DNA of 64,000 nt from Chamaea fasciata (taxonomy: Eukaryota; Chordata; Aves; Passeriformes; Sylviidae). The DNA lies in contig JARCOQ010000002.1 in NCBI GenBank assembly GCA_029207755.1, forward strand, positions 111,091,745-111,155,744, read 5' to 3'. Positions 31,151 through 44,243 of this stretch are shown here, one piece after another. The position numbers and the translations under genes are program-made. The notes below the pieces were generated by a model. That model did not search any database. It was not told the origin of the DNA and was given only the letters and a program-made list of their open reading frames with translations. The stretch's first letter is position 1. The number at the start of each line of letters is the position of its first letter.

Positions 31151-34100
31151 TTTTACAATAATCTCATTTAACAGATTGGGTGGGTTTTCCTGCAATGACT
31201 TAGTGTAGGATTATGCCAGAGATATTAATGGAATAATATCCAGACTTTGATGTATTGTCACCACTACTTAAAACTGAGCCTGTAGATGGCCAGTCTTGGG
31301 TGGAGTGGTAGGACAGAGCTTATACATGTGCTTTTTTCACCAAAGTTTTAAATTCTGTCTGACCTGAAAATAATTACAGAAGAGAAGCTTCATGGGGAAG
31401 ATGAATATTTGAATGTTCAACAGTAGCAAGGTTTGGAATGAAAAACTGAAGGAATTTCTAGATAAAGCCTCCCTTTTCAGGCTGAGCATCAACTTTCCCC
31501 TCTGGGAAGAGTTTAAACAAATTTTTCTAATAAGGTTAAAGGTTAAATCTTCACTTGCAGGGATTTCTTACATTTTCCTTTGATACTTTTGGTATTTAAT
31601 ATTTAGGGAGAAATGGATATTGAAGTCCATGGGCTTCCACTGAGATGACTATCACTCTATACAGTGTTTGGGATTAAAAGTAAAACAACATAATAACTGT
31701 AACTAAGTTTTACAGAATTAGTGAAGAAAACTTTACTCCAAAGGAAGAATTATTCAAGGAGTCAGGAGAGAAGCAAATGCATAGTTTTATGTTTTCACTT
31801 TGATTTGTGGCAGCAGTCAGAAAACTGTCACCAAAAGCACAGAAAGTTTAACTGAGGGAATTCTGTTTTTAATTAATTAATTTCGTGAAATCACAGCCGC
31901 ATGCAGAAACAGGAAAAAAAAAAGATGAGATTTTTATATTTGGGAAAATAATTTTATAAGATTGTAAATTCCTTTTTTTAAAATGAGTACTTTAAAAGCC
32001 ACCATGTCTTTTTGAATTAGTATGTCAGCCACAAATCATTAATGGTACGTAATAATCGGAATTTTGGTTTTTTATTTCATATCCTTGGGAATGAATCATT
32101 GACTTAAATGTGTTTAATGGCAACAAAAACCAGCGTGGGGAACCTATTTCTATAGAAGTTGTATTCAAGGGCATTTTCATTCCATCCACAGATTTCTGCA
32201 GCAGAATCTGCTGTGTTTTGTGAACTGTTAGAAAAATATGGGAATGCATAGAAGGTGACAGTAACTGTGGAAAAGCTGCTGTGTGTCCCTGCTCTGAAAC
32301 CCTTAAATGACCACAGGACAAACCAGAGGGAAAAAATTGAAACATGGGACCAAAGAACTTCAAGAAGGGTCAGGAAAAGCAGCAGCCTGAAGAAGGGGAG
32401 AGGAAAAGAGAGAAATCACAGTAGTGCTGAAAATATTTAAGAAAGGAGTCTACAGGCCAGCAAGCCAGGGCAGAGCAGCTGGAGCAAGGAGGAGGAGATG
32501 CTCCCTGGCCTGGAAGGGGGAATCAGTACCTTGCTATTTGTCCAGCATAATCTTCACAATCGTTTCAACATCAGTCTGTGCCTTCTGGGACTCCAAGAAT
32601 CCTCCTTTCCTGGCAGGGCCTCTCTTCTAACACCTCTTGAGACAGACTTTCCTCCTCCAAACAGTTTGCTTTGAATTGTTCTCTAAAATCCCACTCATCC
32701 AGGGAGCATGCCACAAAAAGGCAGCACGTTTGAGTTATCAGAGGCAGCTCTACCTTGCAGATATGAGAAAGGCATTTGGACTCAGATCAAGTGCTGAGTG
32801 TGTTACAAGCACACCAGCCCACCTCAGTAAAGAGGAACGAGTTCAAAGTGTGAAATTCTGAGTAGGAAAGTACAAACATCATTACCAGGATGTTAATGTA
32901 ACATGTCTAATGGTGCCAGCAACTGCTCTTGCTCCCCCTGTACCACATGAACCACATAAAAGAAAGAAGAGGAAAAAGCAGACATGACAGCCCTTACTCC
33001 AACCTAATTCTGAAGACCAGAGGAATTCAACCTGCAGCTGAGCTACCACTGCCCTTGCCTCCCTTTCTTCTCCCCCAACAGGTAATTTAGATCCATTTCC
33101 CAAGCCACTCAAACATATTTAGTAACTAACTAGCAGTAGTGCAGTGATCTTGGAGCCTTTCGCAGCTCACTGAAATCCAAACAACTTTTCAACCGGTGTG
33201 GGCAGAAACAAGGTCAGGTGCCAGCAGGCAGAGAAGGCCCTCAAGCCCCAGGAGTTCTTCAGCTCTGGACTATTTTCAGAATAGACCCCAGCTGCAAAAC
33301 AGAAACATTGCAGCTGCCAGCAGGGAGGCACTGGGCTAATTAGCAGGTCTTGAACAGCAAGATTCAAACAGAGAGCATCCAGCAGTCTCCCTGGATTTTC
33401 ATGGATGCTACTCTGTATCACCTGCCTCTGCTCCCTGAGCACCCACCTTTTCCCTTTATCCAGCCCTGCTGAGCATGGAGCTGTAGTAGCTGTCATGAGA
33501 ACATCAGCCCAAACTCTGTGAAAATGGAAATCAATTCTCCTCACTCATGAGAGAGGTTTGTGTCAGGAGTTTCATTCTCATTTATGCCAAGAGTATGAGT
33601 GGCAGAGCCCTAGGCAGAGTCCCAGGACAGTCACACCCCAACATAATTCTGAACTTCCTCTTGAGACTGGAGACCTTAGAAGAAAAGGGTTGTTTGTCTG
33701 GAAAGTTACCCTATCCTGAGAGGAGTTGGAAGCACAGAAAGATACACATTTGAACACTGGCTGTTCTTGGGAAAAGGGAGAGGTAAAGGGACACCACCAT
33801 GGGATGTTTGCATGCACAACTCAAGTGCATGGTACCACCACCAGCAAGGTGATTTCATCACCAGACACAGGAAAGCTGTCATGGCCTGCCATGAGGACCT
33901 GAAGAGGGCACGATGTGTCTAATCTGTGCACAGCCAGAGAGCTCCCTGCTCCCAGCTCACAAGGTAACTCACTGTTCTTTTATCAGCTGTACTCTGCAGT
34001 CTGCACCTGAACTCTTTCAGCTGGGGACTGACAACCCTTTCCTCCAGAATATATTAATTTCTATTCATTTTTACTTACTACACAATTAGAAAATAGATGT

Positions 34101-37100
34101 ATGGTCACTTTAAAAACCACATTACAAGGAAACATTATTAAAATACACCTTTACTAACTAATTATGCTTTTGTACGAACATATCATAGTAGTTAAGGGTT
34201 GTTGCTTCATTTATCGTCCTTGTTAGGAGTAGCTTCTGAAGAGCACTGAAGTTGGTAAGAATGAGACCATAAAAATTCTAATTCAATTTTCTAGACAATA
34301 AGGATCCAGTCTAAGGATCTTCTAAGGATGATTGTTTAATCTGTGTCCATCACACCAGCCTGAGGAAGAGCTTACACATGTCCAAGGGATAATGTAAAAC
34401 TGATAGGAATTAGGAAAGAGGGAATCTTAGAGTGAGTTACACCATTATTTAAATACTCTTCTCTGCATTCATCAAGGGAAAGTTCAATTCCAAATTAGAA
34501 TGTAAAATTATTAGTTGTTAAATTAAAATGCATTATTAATTAGAAATTAGATTCCCTTGCAAGCTTATCTTAGGCAGGTCCTCCCTGGGTGGCAAAATTG
34601 AAGTACTACAAGAATAATGAAGTCTGAAAAAGAGGCCTGGAAAGCCATTCATAATAAGCATGGAAGTAAATATTCTGATGAGGATCCTCCCCTTGAGAAT
34701 CCTTATTTTTATTTTTGTGTCCTGTCATGACAGCAGAACCCTCTCAGAGGGTTAAATTGATGGGGTATGTGTGATTTCTTGGAGAAGGAGGAGGGCTAAA
34801 CAACCAGAGACTCAGCAGTAGCATAAGTTTTGAGATCATAAAGACATCCAGGCCACACAGGCTATTTCCACCACAGGTTTCTATTCCAGGCTTTGATCCT
34901 ATTAGACCCTTAGGTGCTCTTAGTCATAAAGCGACTGAGACAGCTGTAAAACAAAATATATCATTGATGAGAGAGGACAATGAAATCTCATCAATTCTTG
35001 CTCTGACCACCAGTGCCCCCCAAATAATACAGCAGCAAATATATCAAAGAGATGATGCTGCTTAGATCCAGGACCTGTATCAGCACTGCAAACAAACCTT
35101 CACTACTTTTAACACTCTGTTAGTACTTTTCAGCTGTGCCTGAAGACACAAAGGTACTGAGAGCCTTGCCCTGAGCACCAAACTGAAGCTGAGTAAAGCT
35201 AAGCTTGGACCCTTCTCAGTCAGCTGTTGAGAAATGTGGTTTTCTCTTACAAGTGGAACAAAAAATTCTGGTATTTCATTTTTGTGAAGTGCTATGTAGT
35301 TATGATGTTTTGTTTTGTATCTTGAGTGGCAGTGAGTACTGTTTTGTCACACGTTGCACACCAAATACAAGGCCCTTTACCCTTCTGATGGGTGAAATGG
35401 GAAATCTTGTCTGGGGGAGACAGAAGGGACAAACTGGGTCTACTGGTGGTTTGGGTGACACTTCTGAACCTGTGCTGAAATCTCAGAGAAGCCCATGGGA
35501 ATTAAACACTGACTCCCATCAGACTGAAAAGGAAGTCATGTGCCTAATCCTATTAGTGCTGTAAAATTCCCAGACCTAACATTAGCTCCAGAGGTTACTC
35601 CACCAAGAGATCCCTGTGAGAGTAAGCAAACCTCCCATATTGCTTCCATGCAATTTGTTCTCCGTAACCACGTTATTGCTTTGGAGTTAACAGCAATAAT
35701 TTATGTTCCATTATGTGCAGTACTTAATTTAGATAGGCCAGCTGCCTTCTTGCATGGCTGCCAGCAGAAGAGCGTACACTCTCAGGAAATAACAAATTTG
35801 CAGGTTTCCCTTGCCTGCCTTTCTAATCTAACTGGAGTTATGGGCCAGGGGTGCTGGGGGGATGTGGTTTCTTTGTTCCCATCTAGCAGGGAACTAACCC
35901 TGGTGTGAACAAGTTTCCCTCCCCCAAAATACAGAGTTCCAGTCTGCAGCACAGGGTTGTGTCTTGTCCACACCTCACAGCTGAGGAATATTCAAAAAGC
36001 CTCTTCATAGAAGCATTTCTTAGCAGTTTGAGGTCTCCTCCATCGTTAAATTAATCAGAAAAATATGAGATTTGCCAGGTAAACTCTTACTGTGTTCAGT
36101 TACAGAGTCTTGCTCTGAACTTACCTGCTGACATAGAGGAAGCAGTGCATCCTTCTGGCAGATTATGCCAGTATAATCCCAATAAATGCTCTGTACTGAA
36201 AACATGCAAAATTTTAAATAATAGAAAAGAATTAAAATCAAAAAAATCAGATTTTTGCCATAAAACTTTGTAAATGATGGGAATTACATGATTATGTGCT
36301 GGGTGGAACATGAGAATAAGAAAGTAGCAAAACGGGAAAGAGTTTTGCCTGCCCATTCAGCATCGACTGTATTTTCCCTATACCTCAGTTTTGTGCAATG
36401 GCTCAAACTAAAGCCTTTCACAGCTGGGAGAAAGCTAGAAGAAGAGTGCCTAGAAGAAGTCAGCCTTGTTCAGTCAAACATGACACTTGCAGCAGTTGTG
36501 TGAAGAGAGGAGTAACCTCAGAGAGAAGGATTTTCCCTCAGGGAGCCTCAGGAGATCAGCTCAGCTCTGTGGCAGAGTGGACCCTACTTTTATCACCTAC
36601 AAAGCAGCTTTGCTGCACAGAGGCTAAGGGCAGCAGTCTCCTACCTTTGACAAGGAGCTCTGAGCTGATAGAAAGCAAACAAGAATTAGCATTTTCCTGA
36701 AAATACTTGTGGAATTCGTATTTCATTGCAGCAAAAGTGGGAGGGGATTTGTATGTGTTCCTAAACTGATTAGTTTCTTCTACTGATCTTCCTTATAAAT
36801 GGAGCAACCACAAGCACTTAACTACTTGTAACTTTATTGCAGAAGTGAAAAAAAAAGGGATGTCACAACTAGGCCAGCACTGAATTTGGCTTTTCCAAGT
36901 GTTGCCTGACATCAGCAAGATGAAAAACAAAGGCAGTTCATTTTCACACTACAAGTCACAGCAAAGTGAAAGAACCTGTTCTGAGAGTGAGCTTGTGCCC
37001 TGCACTGTGGAGGATCAGACAGCTACAGAAGCTGAGCTGGGTAGCACCGCCAGTGGAAGCCATGAGAGAGAGAAACTCAAGGCAAGAACAAGAGTGAAGA

Positions 37101-37138
37101 CATCATGCCTGGTCACTCTGAGCACTCTGAGGAGAGAA

Positions 37139-37200
37139 GATGTAACAAGGACATTGCCGGCACAGAAGAATGTAACAAGGACGTGACAACCGAAAAGACT
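37139..37200. repeat. Degenerate ~29-bp direct repeat
   Basis: ATGTAACAAGGAC occurs twice at a 29-base offset (about 37,140 and 37,169), followed by a looser third unit, CTGTTACTAAGG. Confidence 0.55.
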
Positions 37201-37705
37201 GTTACTAAGGGAACAGGGGCAAAGGGGTCCGAGTGGAAAATTTTGTACAGAACTTAGAGAACTATGAATATGGGTGACTGGTGTGATAAACTGGCTTTGC
37301 TTGCATAGCATGGTCCATGTCTCTCAATCCCTGCACTGCACTGCTCCCTGTATCCTGTGCTGTGTCTGCACAGAGGCAGTGACCACAGATGGCACGGGGG
37401 CACCTGCTTTTGGCCCTGGGAAGCAACGTGCTTTGTCTTTCCAGAGGAGAGCAGAAACGCCTACTCCAGCCCCATCAGCTCAGATGCCACAATTCCAGCT
37501 CCAGCCCCAGCAGCCTCATAGCAGTGCTGTCCCTTTGGCACAAACCTTTATCACAGCAGAACATAATGATGTTGGCAATATAAAGGACTTCAGTATGTGC
37601 ATGTATCTTATATATGTCATTTTTGTGGGTGACCTGTAACCCCTAGCAGGAGAGAAGGCTCAGTGGAAATCAGTGAGCAAGATGCACGTGGGAAATGAAT
37701 AAAGG

Positions 37706-38478
37706 AATCATAGAATTTTAAGAGGGTGGAATGGACCTTAAGGATCATCTAGTTCTGATCATCATCCCACTAGACCAGGTTGTTCAAGGCCTTACCCAGC
37801 CTTGCTTTGAACACCGCCAGGGATGGGGTATCCACAATCTTCCTGCCCAACTTGTGCCAGGGCCTCCCCACCCTTACCGTAAAGAATTTCTTCCTGTCTA
37901 ACCTAAATTTCCCCTTTCAGTTTGTATCCAGCACTCCTTGTCCTGGCAGAGTCCTTCTCCATCTTCCCTGTAGCCCCATCAGACTCTGGAAGGTGCTCAG
38001 AGATCTCCACACAACTTTCTCTTCTTCACCCTGAACAGCCACTACTTGTCCAGCCTCTCTTCAAAGGGAGGGTGCTCCAGTCCTCTTATCAATGTTGTGG
38101 CCTCCTCTGGGCTTGTTCCAACAATTCCACATCCTTCTGATGTTGGGGGCACCAGAACTGGACACAGTAATGCAGGTGGGGGTCTCATCGGAGCAGAGGT
38201 GGAGAATCTCCTCCTTGGGCCTGCTGCCCGTGTTCCTTTTGATGGAGGCCAGGACAGGGTTGGTTTCTGGGCTGTGAGTGTTCACTGCCAGTTCACGTTG
38301 AGTTTCTCATCAGCCATCACTCCAAAGTCTTTCTCTGCAGGGCTGCTCTCAGTCCCTTCCCCACCCAACCCATAGGTGTGTCTGGGATTGACCCAGTGCA
38401 GATGCAGGACCTTGTACTTGGCTGTGTTGAACTTCGTGGAGTTCTCACCAGCCCCACCTCCCAGGCCTGCCAAGGTCC
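37706..38478 (-). mobile_element. CR1 LINE 3' fragment, antisense (~770 bp)
   Basis: The 3' terminus is at the left (AATCATAGAATTTT). Moving right are ACTAGACCAGGTTGTTCAAG, CAGCCTTGCTTTGAACACC, AAGAATTTCTTCCTGTCTAA, CTTGTCCTGGCAGAG, TCATCAGCCATCACTCC and GTGCAGATGCAGGACCTTG. The last part encodes, on the minus strand, degraded reverse-transcriptase-ORF tail sequence. This is the longest CR1 copy in the window. Confidence 0.9.
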
Positions 38479-40534
38479 CTTGCTGCGGGGTGTGACAAAC
38501 CACAGCTGTGGCACTGCCAGCTGACTTCAGCTCTGCACAACAGGGACCAGGAGTGGCCTTTGGTTCAGATTAACAGCTGCTAACAGCTGAGCGGATCAAC
38601 TGGTGGTCTAAATACTTCCCCGAGTTACACAAGGAGGGAGGGAATTAATCATTATCCCCTCCACCTGTGGGATGGCTAAAAGAACCTGGGCAGAGAGCAC
38701 TGGACTCTGACATACCATATAGGATGTGATGAAATCCAGGAGAGCATTTCCTTAACCCCTACAACAGCTATTAACCTTGTATCCGCCTACAAAATCCTGT
38801 TACACAAAGTTTTGTTTCACAGAGGGACTCTGTCAAGCCTCTCAGAACGGATTCCAGTTTTAGAAGCATGTAGAAAGTGCATCACCCTGTTCCTCACCCC
38901 AAAAGCCTTCTGCCCAACATAGCAGCATTCAGGAGGGTGGCACATCTGAACCATGAACTTGCTCCCAGTGCAGCAGCTGATTCTATCTGGTGTTGGAACA
39001 TAGCATTGCTTTTATGGAATTCCAGGATGTTTTCCCTAATATATTACTGCAGTATGGAAGAAAAAGAGTGGAATTAGTGAAAGTACAGACAGAAAATGCC
39101 ACCACGACAAACAGCCTCCAATGCTGTTTGAACTTAAAGAGAGGGTGTGTAGAAGCTCCCACAGCCTAAAGGTCACTGCGATGGTGACTGCTCAGCACAG
39201 GAACAAACCACTTAACATTCCCTATGCCTTCATCCATGGTGAAAACACGTTCTTCCATTTCCACAGCTCCTTTATGCAGTGCCAGCTGTCAAACATTGCA
39301 GTGACACACTGGCCCACTGACCTTCCCTTGACCATAAACCCCACTGCTCACTGCTTCTCACAGGTGTAGTTGTGGTGTCTGACACTGGTTGGTTCCAGAT
39401 CAAAATCATCGTCCTCTAAAAATGAATTATGGATCCAAGGAGAGCCAACAGAGGCACTGAGGTAAGAAAAGCTGTATTTGTGAGAACTCAAAAGTAACAC
39501 AAAGTTTCTGCTTGCATACTTAGAATGGAAGCCCATCCTCTCCACAAAAAATAGGTCCTCCCACACAGTGACATATGACACCACTCATCTGACTCCTTAA
39601 AATGTCATTTTAAGGCAGCTCAGCCCAACCAAGACTATTCCAAGGGGAACAGATCAGGGAAGAGAAAATCTACAGGAGAAACCAAGAACCCAGTGCTTGC
39701 AGGGTAGCAAAAAGATGACCCAGGGATGTGATATTATGACACAAATGTCATTTGCTAAAGGATCACGTAGGCTAAAGAGCTGATGGTCCAGGGGACAGAG
39801 CACGTATAAAGGTACAGTGTATGATGTAGGAGGAGGAAGTGCTTTATCTTCTAGTGAAAAATAAAAACTTAAAAGATGTCAGATTTGACAAATTGGTTTA
39901 ATCTACATCATCCCTCCATACAGCCACCCTACCCTGCTGCAGTGTCAACTTCTTAGATTATACAACTCTGGGGTTACTTTAGAGGATTCTTCAGGAAAGG
40001 AAGATGCCTTTTTCTCCGTTCTGATCTTTTGGAGGAGTCATACAAAACTTTCTATATTGCTGCTACAGGTGCCTCAGTAGTGAACCATTCATCTGCAGTT
40101 CCAAAGGACTGGCTTTGTGCAGGGAATGCCCATAGGCTTCATCTTGTTCTTGCCTCCCATCCCCACAAAATGATCCATCCAGGTTATTGCTGCAGACATG
40201 TGGCCCTTACATGAGTCAGTTTGCAGGATTGAGACCAAAAAGCATAAATGGAAATTATATTAACCAAAGCAAAAAGAAAATAGCCCTTAGTGCGTGTTTA
40301 GTTACAAAAATCAGTGGCAAGTAGGAAAAGGATGCAGATCTCCCAGTTACATTATGGGCTGCTCATTAAACACTGGAAAAAACCCAAATTCTGGGCAGTC
40401 ACCCTTTTTCATTCAAGCACAATTAAACCCCCTCTATTCCATCACAGTATGTACAAAATCACATAGAATTAAATAAGCAACTGAAAGCATGAATGAGATT
40501 CTAATATACAGTACTTTCACAGAGCCAAAGCTAT

Positions 40535-40540
40535 TTTATT
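40535..40540 (-). terminator. AGPAT3: Candidate distal AGPAT3 poly(A) signal (AATAAA)
   Basis: The minus strand reads AAATAAAATA here, followed by a T/G-containing stretch. A second AATAAA lies at 40858-40863 and a Pumilio-type TGTATATA at 40819-40826. Together they look like the end of a long 3'UTR, which would be about 6.1 kb. No transcript data support this choice. Confidence 0.35.
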
Positions 40541-43500
40541 TTACAAGACGAGGCTTTTGCATTCGTCTTTCTTTCCTGAAAGCCCAGTAAAAACAGCGTA
40601 AACCACTTAAGCAAAATTTAAGAGACAACTTACAACGTAAAATTTGCATAGCACTGTAAATCTGCGTTTTTGTTTGGGCACAGTTCTCCGTAAAAACTAC
40701 AGTAGGTGACAGGGTCGGGTTTTCTTAACAGCTTCTTGTTTTTCACCAGATTCAGACACACTTCTTCTGAACGTCATAAAATCAAGTGTAGGAAATAACT
40801 GTAAAAATGTACAAAAAATATATACACATGCACAGTAAATGCATACCCTGTATACAGTTTTATTACTCGTTAGATTTGGCTAATAATGATCATCTGGTGA
40901 CTTGCCCTCCCCTCCAGATGACAAGTTTGCAACACATCAATCAGCTCAAGGAGGGTGAGTCTCCTCAGAGAGACAGTTTGGATTAAAGCTACAGTAACTT
41001 GCTGGTGATCTGAGGAATGAGCGAGTTCAGCATTCAGATGTCACAAGGGACAGCTCGGACACAGCTGAAGCAAAGGGACACAAAGGGACACAGCTTGGCT
41101 CTCTGCACATGCACAGAGTAAAGGAGGGACACAGAACCCGCTCATGCCTTGGGGAGCGAAATTTAATTCCTGGTTAGGCTCTGCTACCTACTCTTCCTTC
41201 CTTTGCAAATTGTATTTTAATAGTCAGCAACTCAGCGTGTTTTCCTTAAGAATGCACGCTGGCCAAAATGAAAAATGTTGTGTAAGACTGAAAATTGGTA
41301 GTGGTAGCCCCCACGCTAAGGAATACTTCTAATTTAAATTTTAAAAGTACTATTATATTCTGATTGCTGCTGAAGTGTCTAATTTTAAAATACATTTTTC
41401 TCCTAAAAAGATAAAATGCTGCTTCTGCTAGCGGTTTTTAGAAATAGATTATCTGCACTCAAGTGCTCTCAACAGTGCGAGTGCACAATTAATCTTTTTT
41501 ACTGGTTCAAAAACTGAGCAGTGGCTGGTAACTACAGGTATAACATTTTAAGAAACACAGGCAGCTTTCTAAAAGCCTAGAGAGGCCAAGGATTAGAGAA
41601 ACACATATTTGTCTTAGATGTCAATCCCATGTCTTCCCAATTCTGAAGTGTGAAATATTTTCATTACTTTTTCTGGTGGCTAACACACATGGCACAGACC
41701 CTGTAACGCCGACTTCCAGAATGTTCTCACCCCAAACCACAGCAGGTAAATAACACACAACCAACAGCCTGTGAGCATCTTGCTGCAGAGACAGTCAGAT
41801 AAACCAGCCTTAAAGACAAACAGGGCAGAATGGGTCCCCATTCCCTTAGGAGGAATTCTGACCCAAACTACGTGAACATGGCAAGGGTTATTTTGTAAGT
41901 TGTCACAGGGAGGTCTCACAGCCACATTAGTGTCAGAGCTTGCCTCTCACATAGTTGTCCCTGCTTTGCAAAGCTCCTGGTGATCACTCAGTTTTCACAG
42001 AGCAAGAATTTGGCCGGACCTGTCAGTGTTCCTGCTCCTCCCAGCGATGCACCTTGCAGAGTTCCTTCTCCCTCACAGCTCCCAGCATGGCTGTCACCTG
42101 CTTCAAATCCCAGCTTCACTCAGCACCAGCAGCCCTGAAGCCACCTGTTAGGATCAGAAGGTTCAAGCAGCTGTGACACACTGAGTGGGAGTACAAATTC
42201 AGCATTCCCATCACAGGGATGAGCTTCTTTGTGCAGGCACACAGCAGAACTTGCAGCAATCGTCTGCTGGGAATCAGAACCTTCACACCAGGGGACAGAA
42301 GCACATGGCATTCAGGAGATGCTATGAGCTATCCTGCTGCATCCCATCTTCAAAGGAGGTCAAGGAATGGATTCTTCACTTTGATCTGTGTTGGCCTCCA
42401 GCATCTGCATGAAACACTTGGGTGAGGTCTGCCCAAGCCTGGCTTCTGACTTCTTAGCAAATACTTCTCCAAGATGCCAAAATACATCAGATTGTTCATC
42501 TTCAACCTGAAACACTCTTTGTAGTGTGAAGTCAGAGTTATTAAAAGCCTCCAACCCCACATTTCTTTAAAAGCTATACGAAGCAAAACCAGGTTTTGGT
42601 GTACAGAACAATACTTTTACAGTACTTCCAGCAAGTATCTGATGGACAGTGACTCCCTTGCTTTCTCATTATTCCAACTCTTAGTAAAAACCTTGTCCCA
42701 ACTCCCTTTCACCAGAGGGACCTGTTGCCAGGTAGGGAGGGTATGTGTGAACAGGCCTGGGAAAGGTCTTCTCTTCCCTGCTAAAAGTTTTGCTTTGAAG
42801 CAGCAAAGTTGCATTATCACGTAACACAGACACAACCCTGTCACTTCAGACCTAGAGCTGTCAACCAGCACCAAAATTCAGGAAGACAAAACCCCAGCCA
42901 TGTGAGACAGCTGCTGTAGGACTGGCTGAACTGGAAAGCTCCAAGTTCCTGCTAAGAGGCTGTAACCAAACCATCTGCAGAAGATACAGGTGAGCAAATA
43001 TACAGACATCAGTGATGGAGACAAGAGGTACCACGTAAAAGTGAGGAGACACACCCACTTTTCGTGTGAATACCAGGCAATTAGGACACAGGCAGCAGTC
43101 AGATTCATTGGTCAGCAATTAAGTGTAGAGCCCTTTGAGATAAGTTAAAGCAGAACAAAGGAACATTGCCCATGCTCTTTGCGCCAGAGAAGATTATTTT
43201 GCTCAGTGATGTAAAGTCAATTGCAAGAGCACATTCAGCCCACAATGAGCAAGCGAGAACTGTAATCCTACCGAGCCAAGGCCTCTGGATACCACATCCT
43301 TCTTCAGCATCAGCTCTTTGTGCCTTCCCAGCTCAGAGATGCCACATGGCCAGCAGTCCCCGAGCTCTCTCATTGGGTTCTCAGATGTAGGACAACGTGA
43401 TGCTACTTTGGAACTGCAAATCCTACTTGAAGAGCAGCATCATTGCTGTTGGTGACAATGAGAAGTGCTGCCAAGGCCAAGGGCATACACCTATCATCTG

Positions 43501-43660
43501 TTCATGTTGGTCTGAGAACCATTTCTCTTCAGAGTCAATGCTGAACTCCATGGCAGTCAGCTTCTTAGTCCATACTGGATAACTCTATTTACTCCAAACA
43601 GATAAGCAATAAATGAAAATTCCAAAAGGTGGAGAGAAAAAACACTCCCATAGCTGTAAG

Positions 43661-43722
43661 TTTATTAAACCTAGCACAGTTGAAAAGTAAAAGACGAAAA
43701 ACATGATATATTTTTGTTTATT
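43661..43722 (-). terminator. AGPAT3: Candidate intermediate AGPAT3 poly(A) signals (two AATAAA)
   Basis: AATAAA hexamers on the minus strand at 43717-43722 and 43661-43666 lie where the AT-rich tract that follows the AGPAT3 stop codon gives way to more balanced sequence. Use here would give a 3'UTR of about 3.0 kb. Confidence 0.4.
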
Positions 43723-44185
43723 ATTGCTCTTAAAGGGCTTGGTAGTCAAATATACAAGCTATGCTCTATTAAACCAGAAGAAAATAAGATATAAAATCTA
43801 TGCTCACTTTTCCAATCCAATCCACCTGCTAATCTTCATTAGTGACATTAACTTCAGCTATTTCCAGTCATCTTAATTTATACATATCCTGTGTATGTGC
43901 GCGCGCGCGTGTATAAAAACCCCTATTCGAGAGATAAAATTCAAAAGTAAGAGATTCGTGTTGGTTTTGTATGGTTTTGTGCACTGCTGTAGGCTTCAGT
44001 TTTTCAAGTGGTTACTGATATGTCTGTTTAGAAGAGCAAAATTTAAGTATCTGATGATGTATTTATTATATTTTCAAAAAGAAAGTATGACCAATAAGTT
44101 ATGATAAGAAAATATGAAATGTTGATTATTCTCCCCTTGATGTACATGCACTAATCCCATGATCCTGAATAGGGAGTTACATGCA

Positions 44186-44243
44186 CTAAGAGGAGAAAAG
44201 GATCCTGAAAAGAGAAAGGCTATTAATTCCTTTCTCCTCTAAG
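44186..44243. repeat. Imperfect hairpin in the AGPAT3 3'UTR region
   Basis: CTAAGAGGAGAAAAGG (44186-44201) pairs with CCTTTCTCCTCTAAG (44229-44243) with one bulge and one mismatch around a 27-base loop. A direct repeat of TACATGCACTAA and GATCCTGAA (first copies at 44143 and 44161, second at 44179 and 44201) overlaps its left arm. Confidence 0.65.

Larger units (their letters stand above)
26736..40500. other. Intergenic region between AGPAT3 and TRAPPC10
   Basis: About 13.8 kb with no recognised gene. Open frames here are up to about 127 codons, lie on both strands, have no family resemblance I know and no splice-consistent partners, so I treat them as chance. The recognisable contents are an LTR-like fragment (30,756-31,150), a CR1 fragment (37,706-38,478) and a degenerate direct repeat (37,139-37,200). 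The right part may include the distal AGPAT3 3'UTR. Confidence 0.7.

Noticed and set aside
43899..43910. Alternating GC run that might be a Z-DNA or microsatellite element
   Set aside because: Only about five GC units, too short to be notable.
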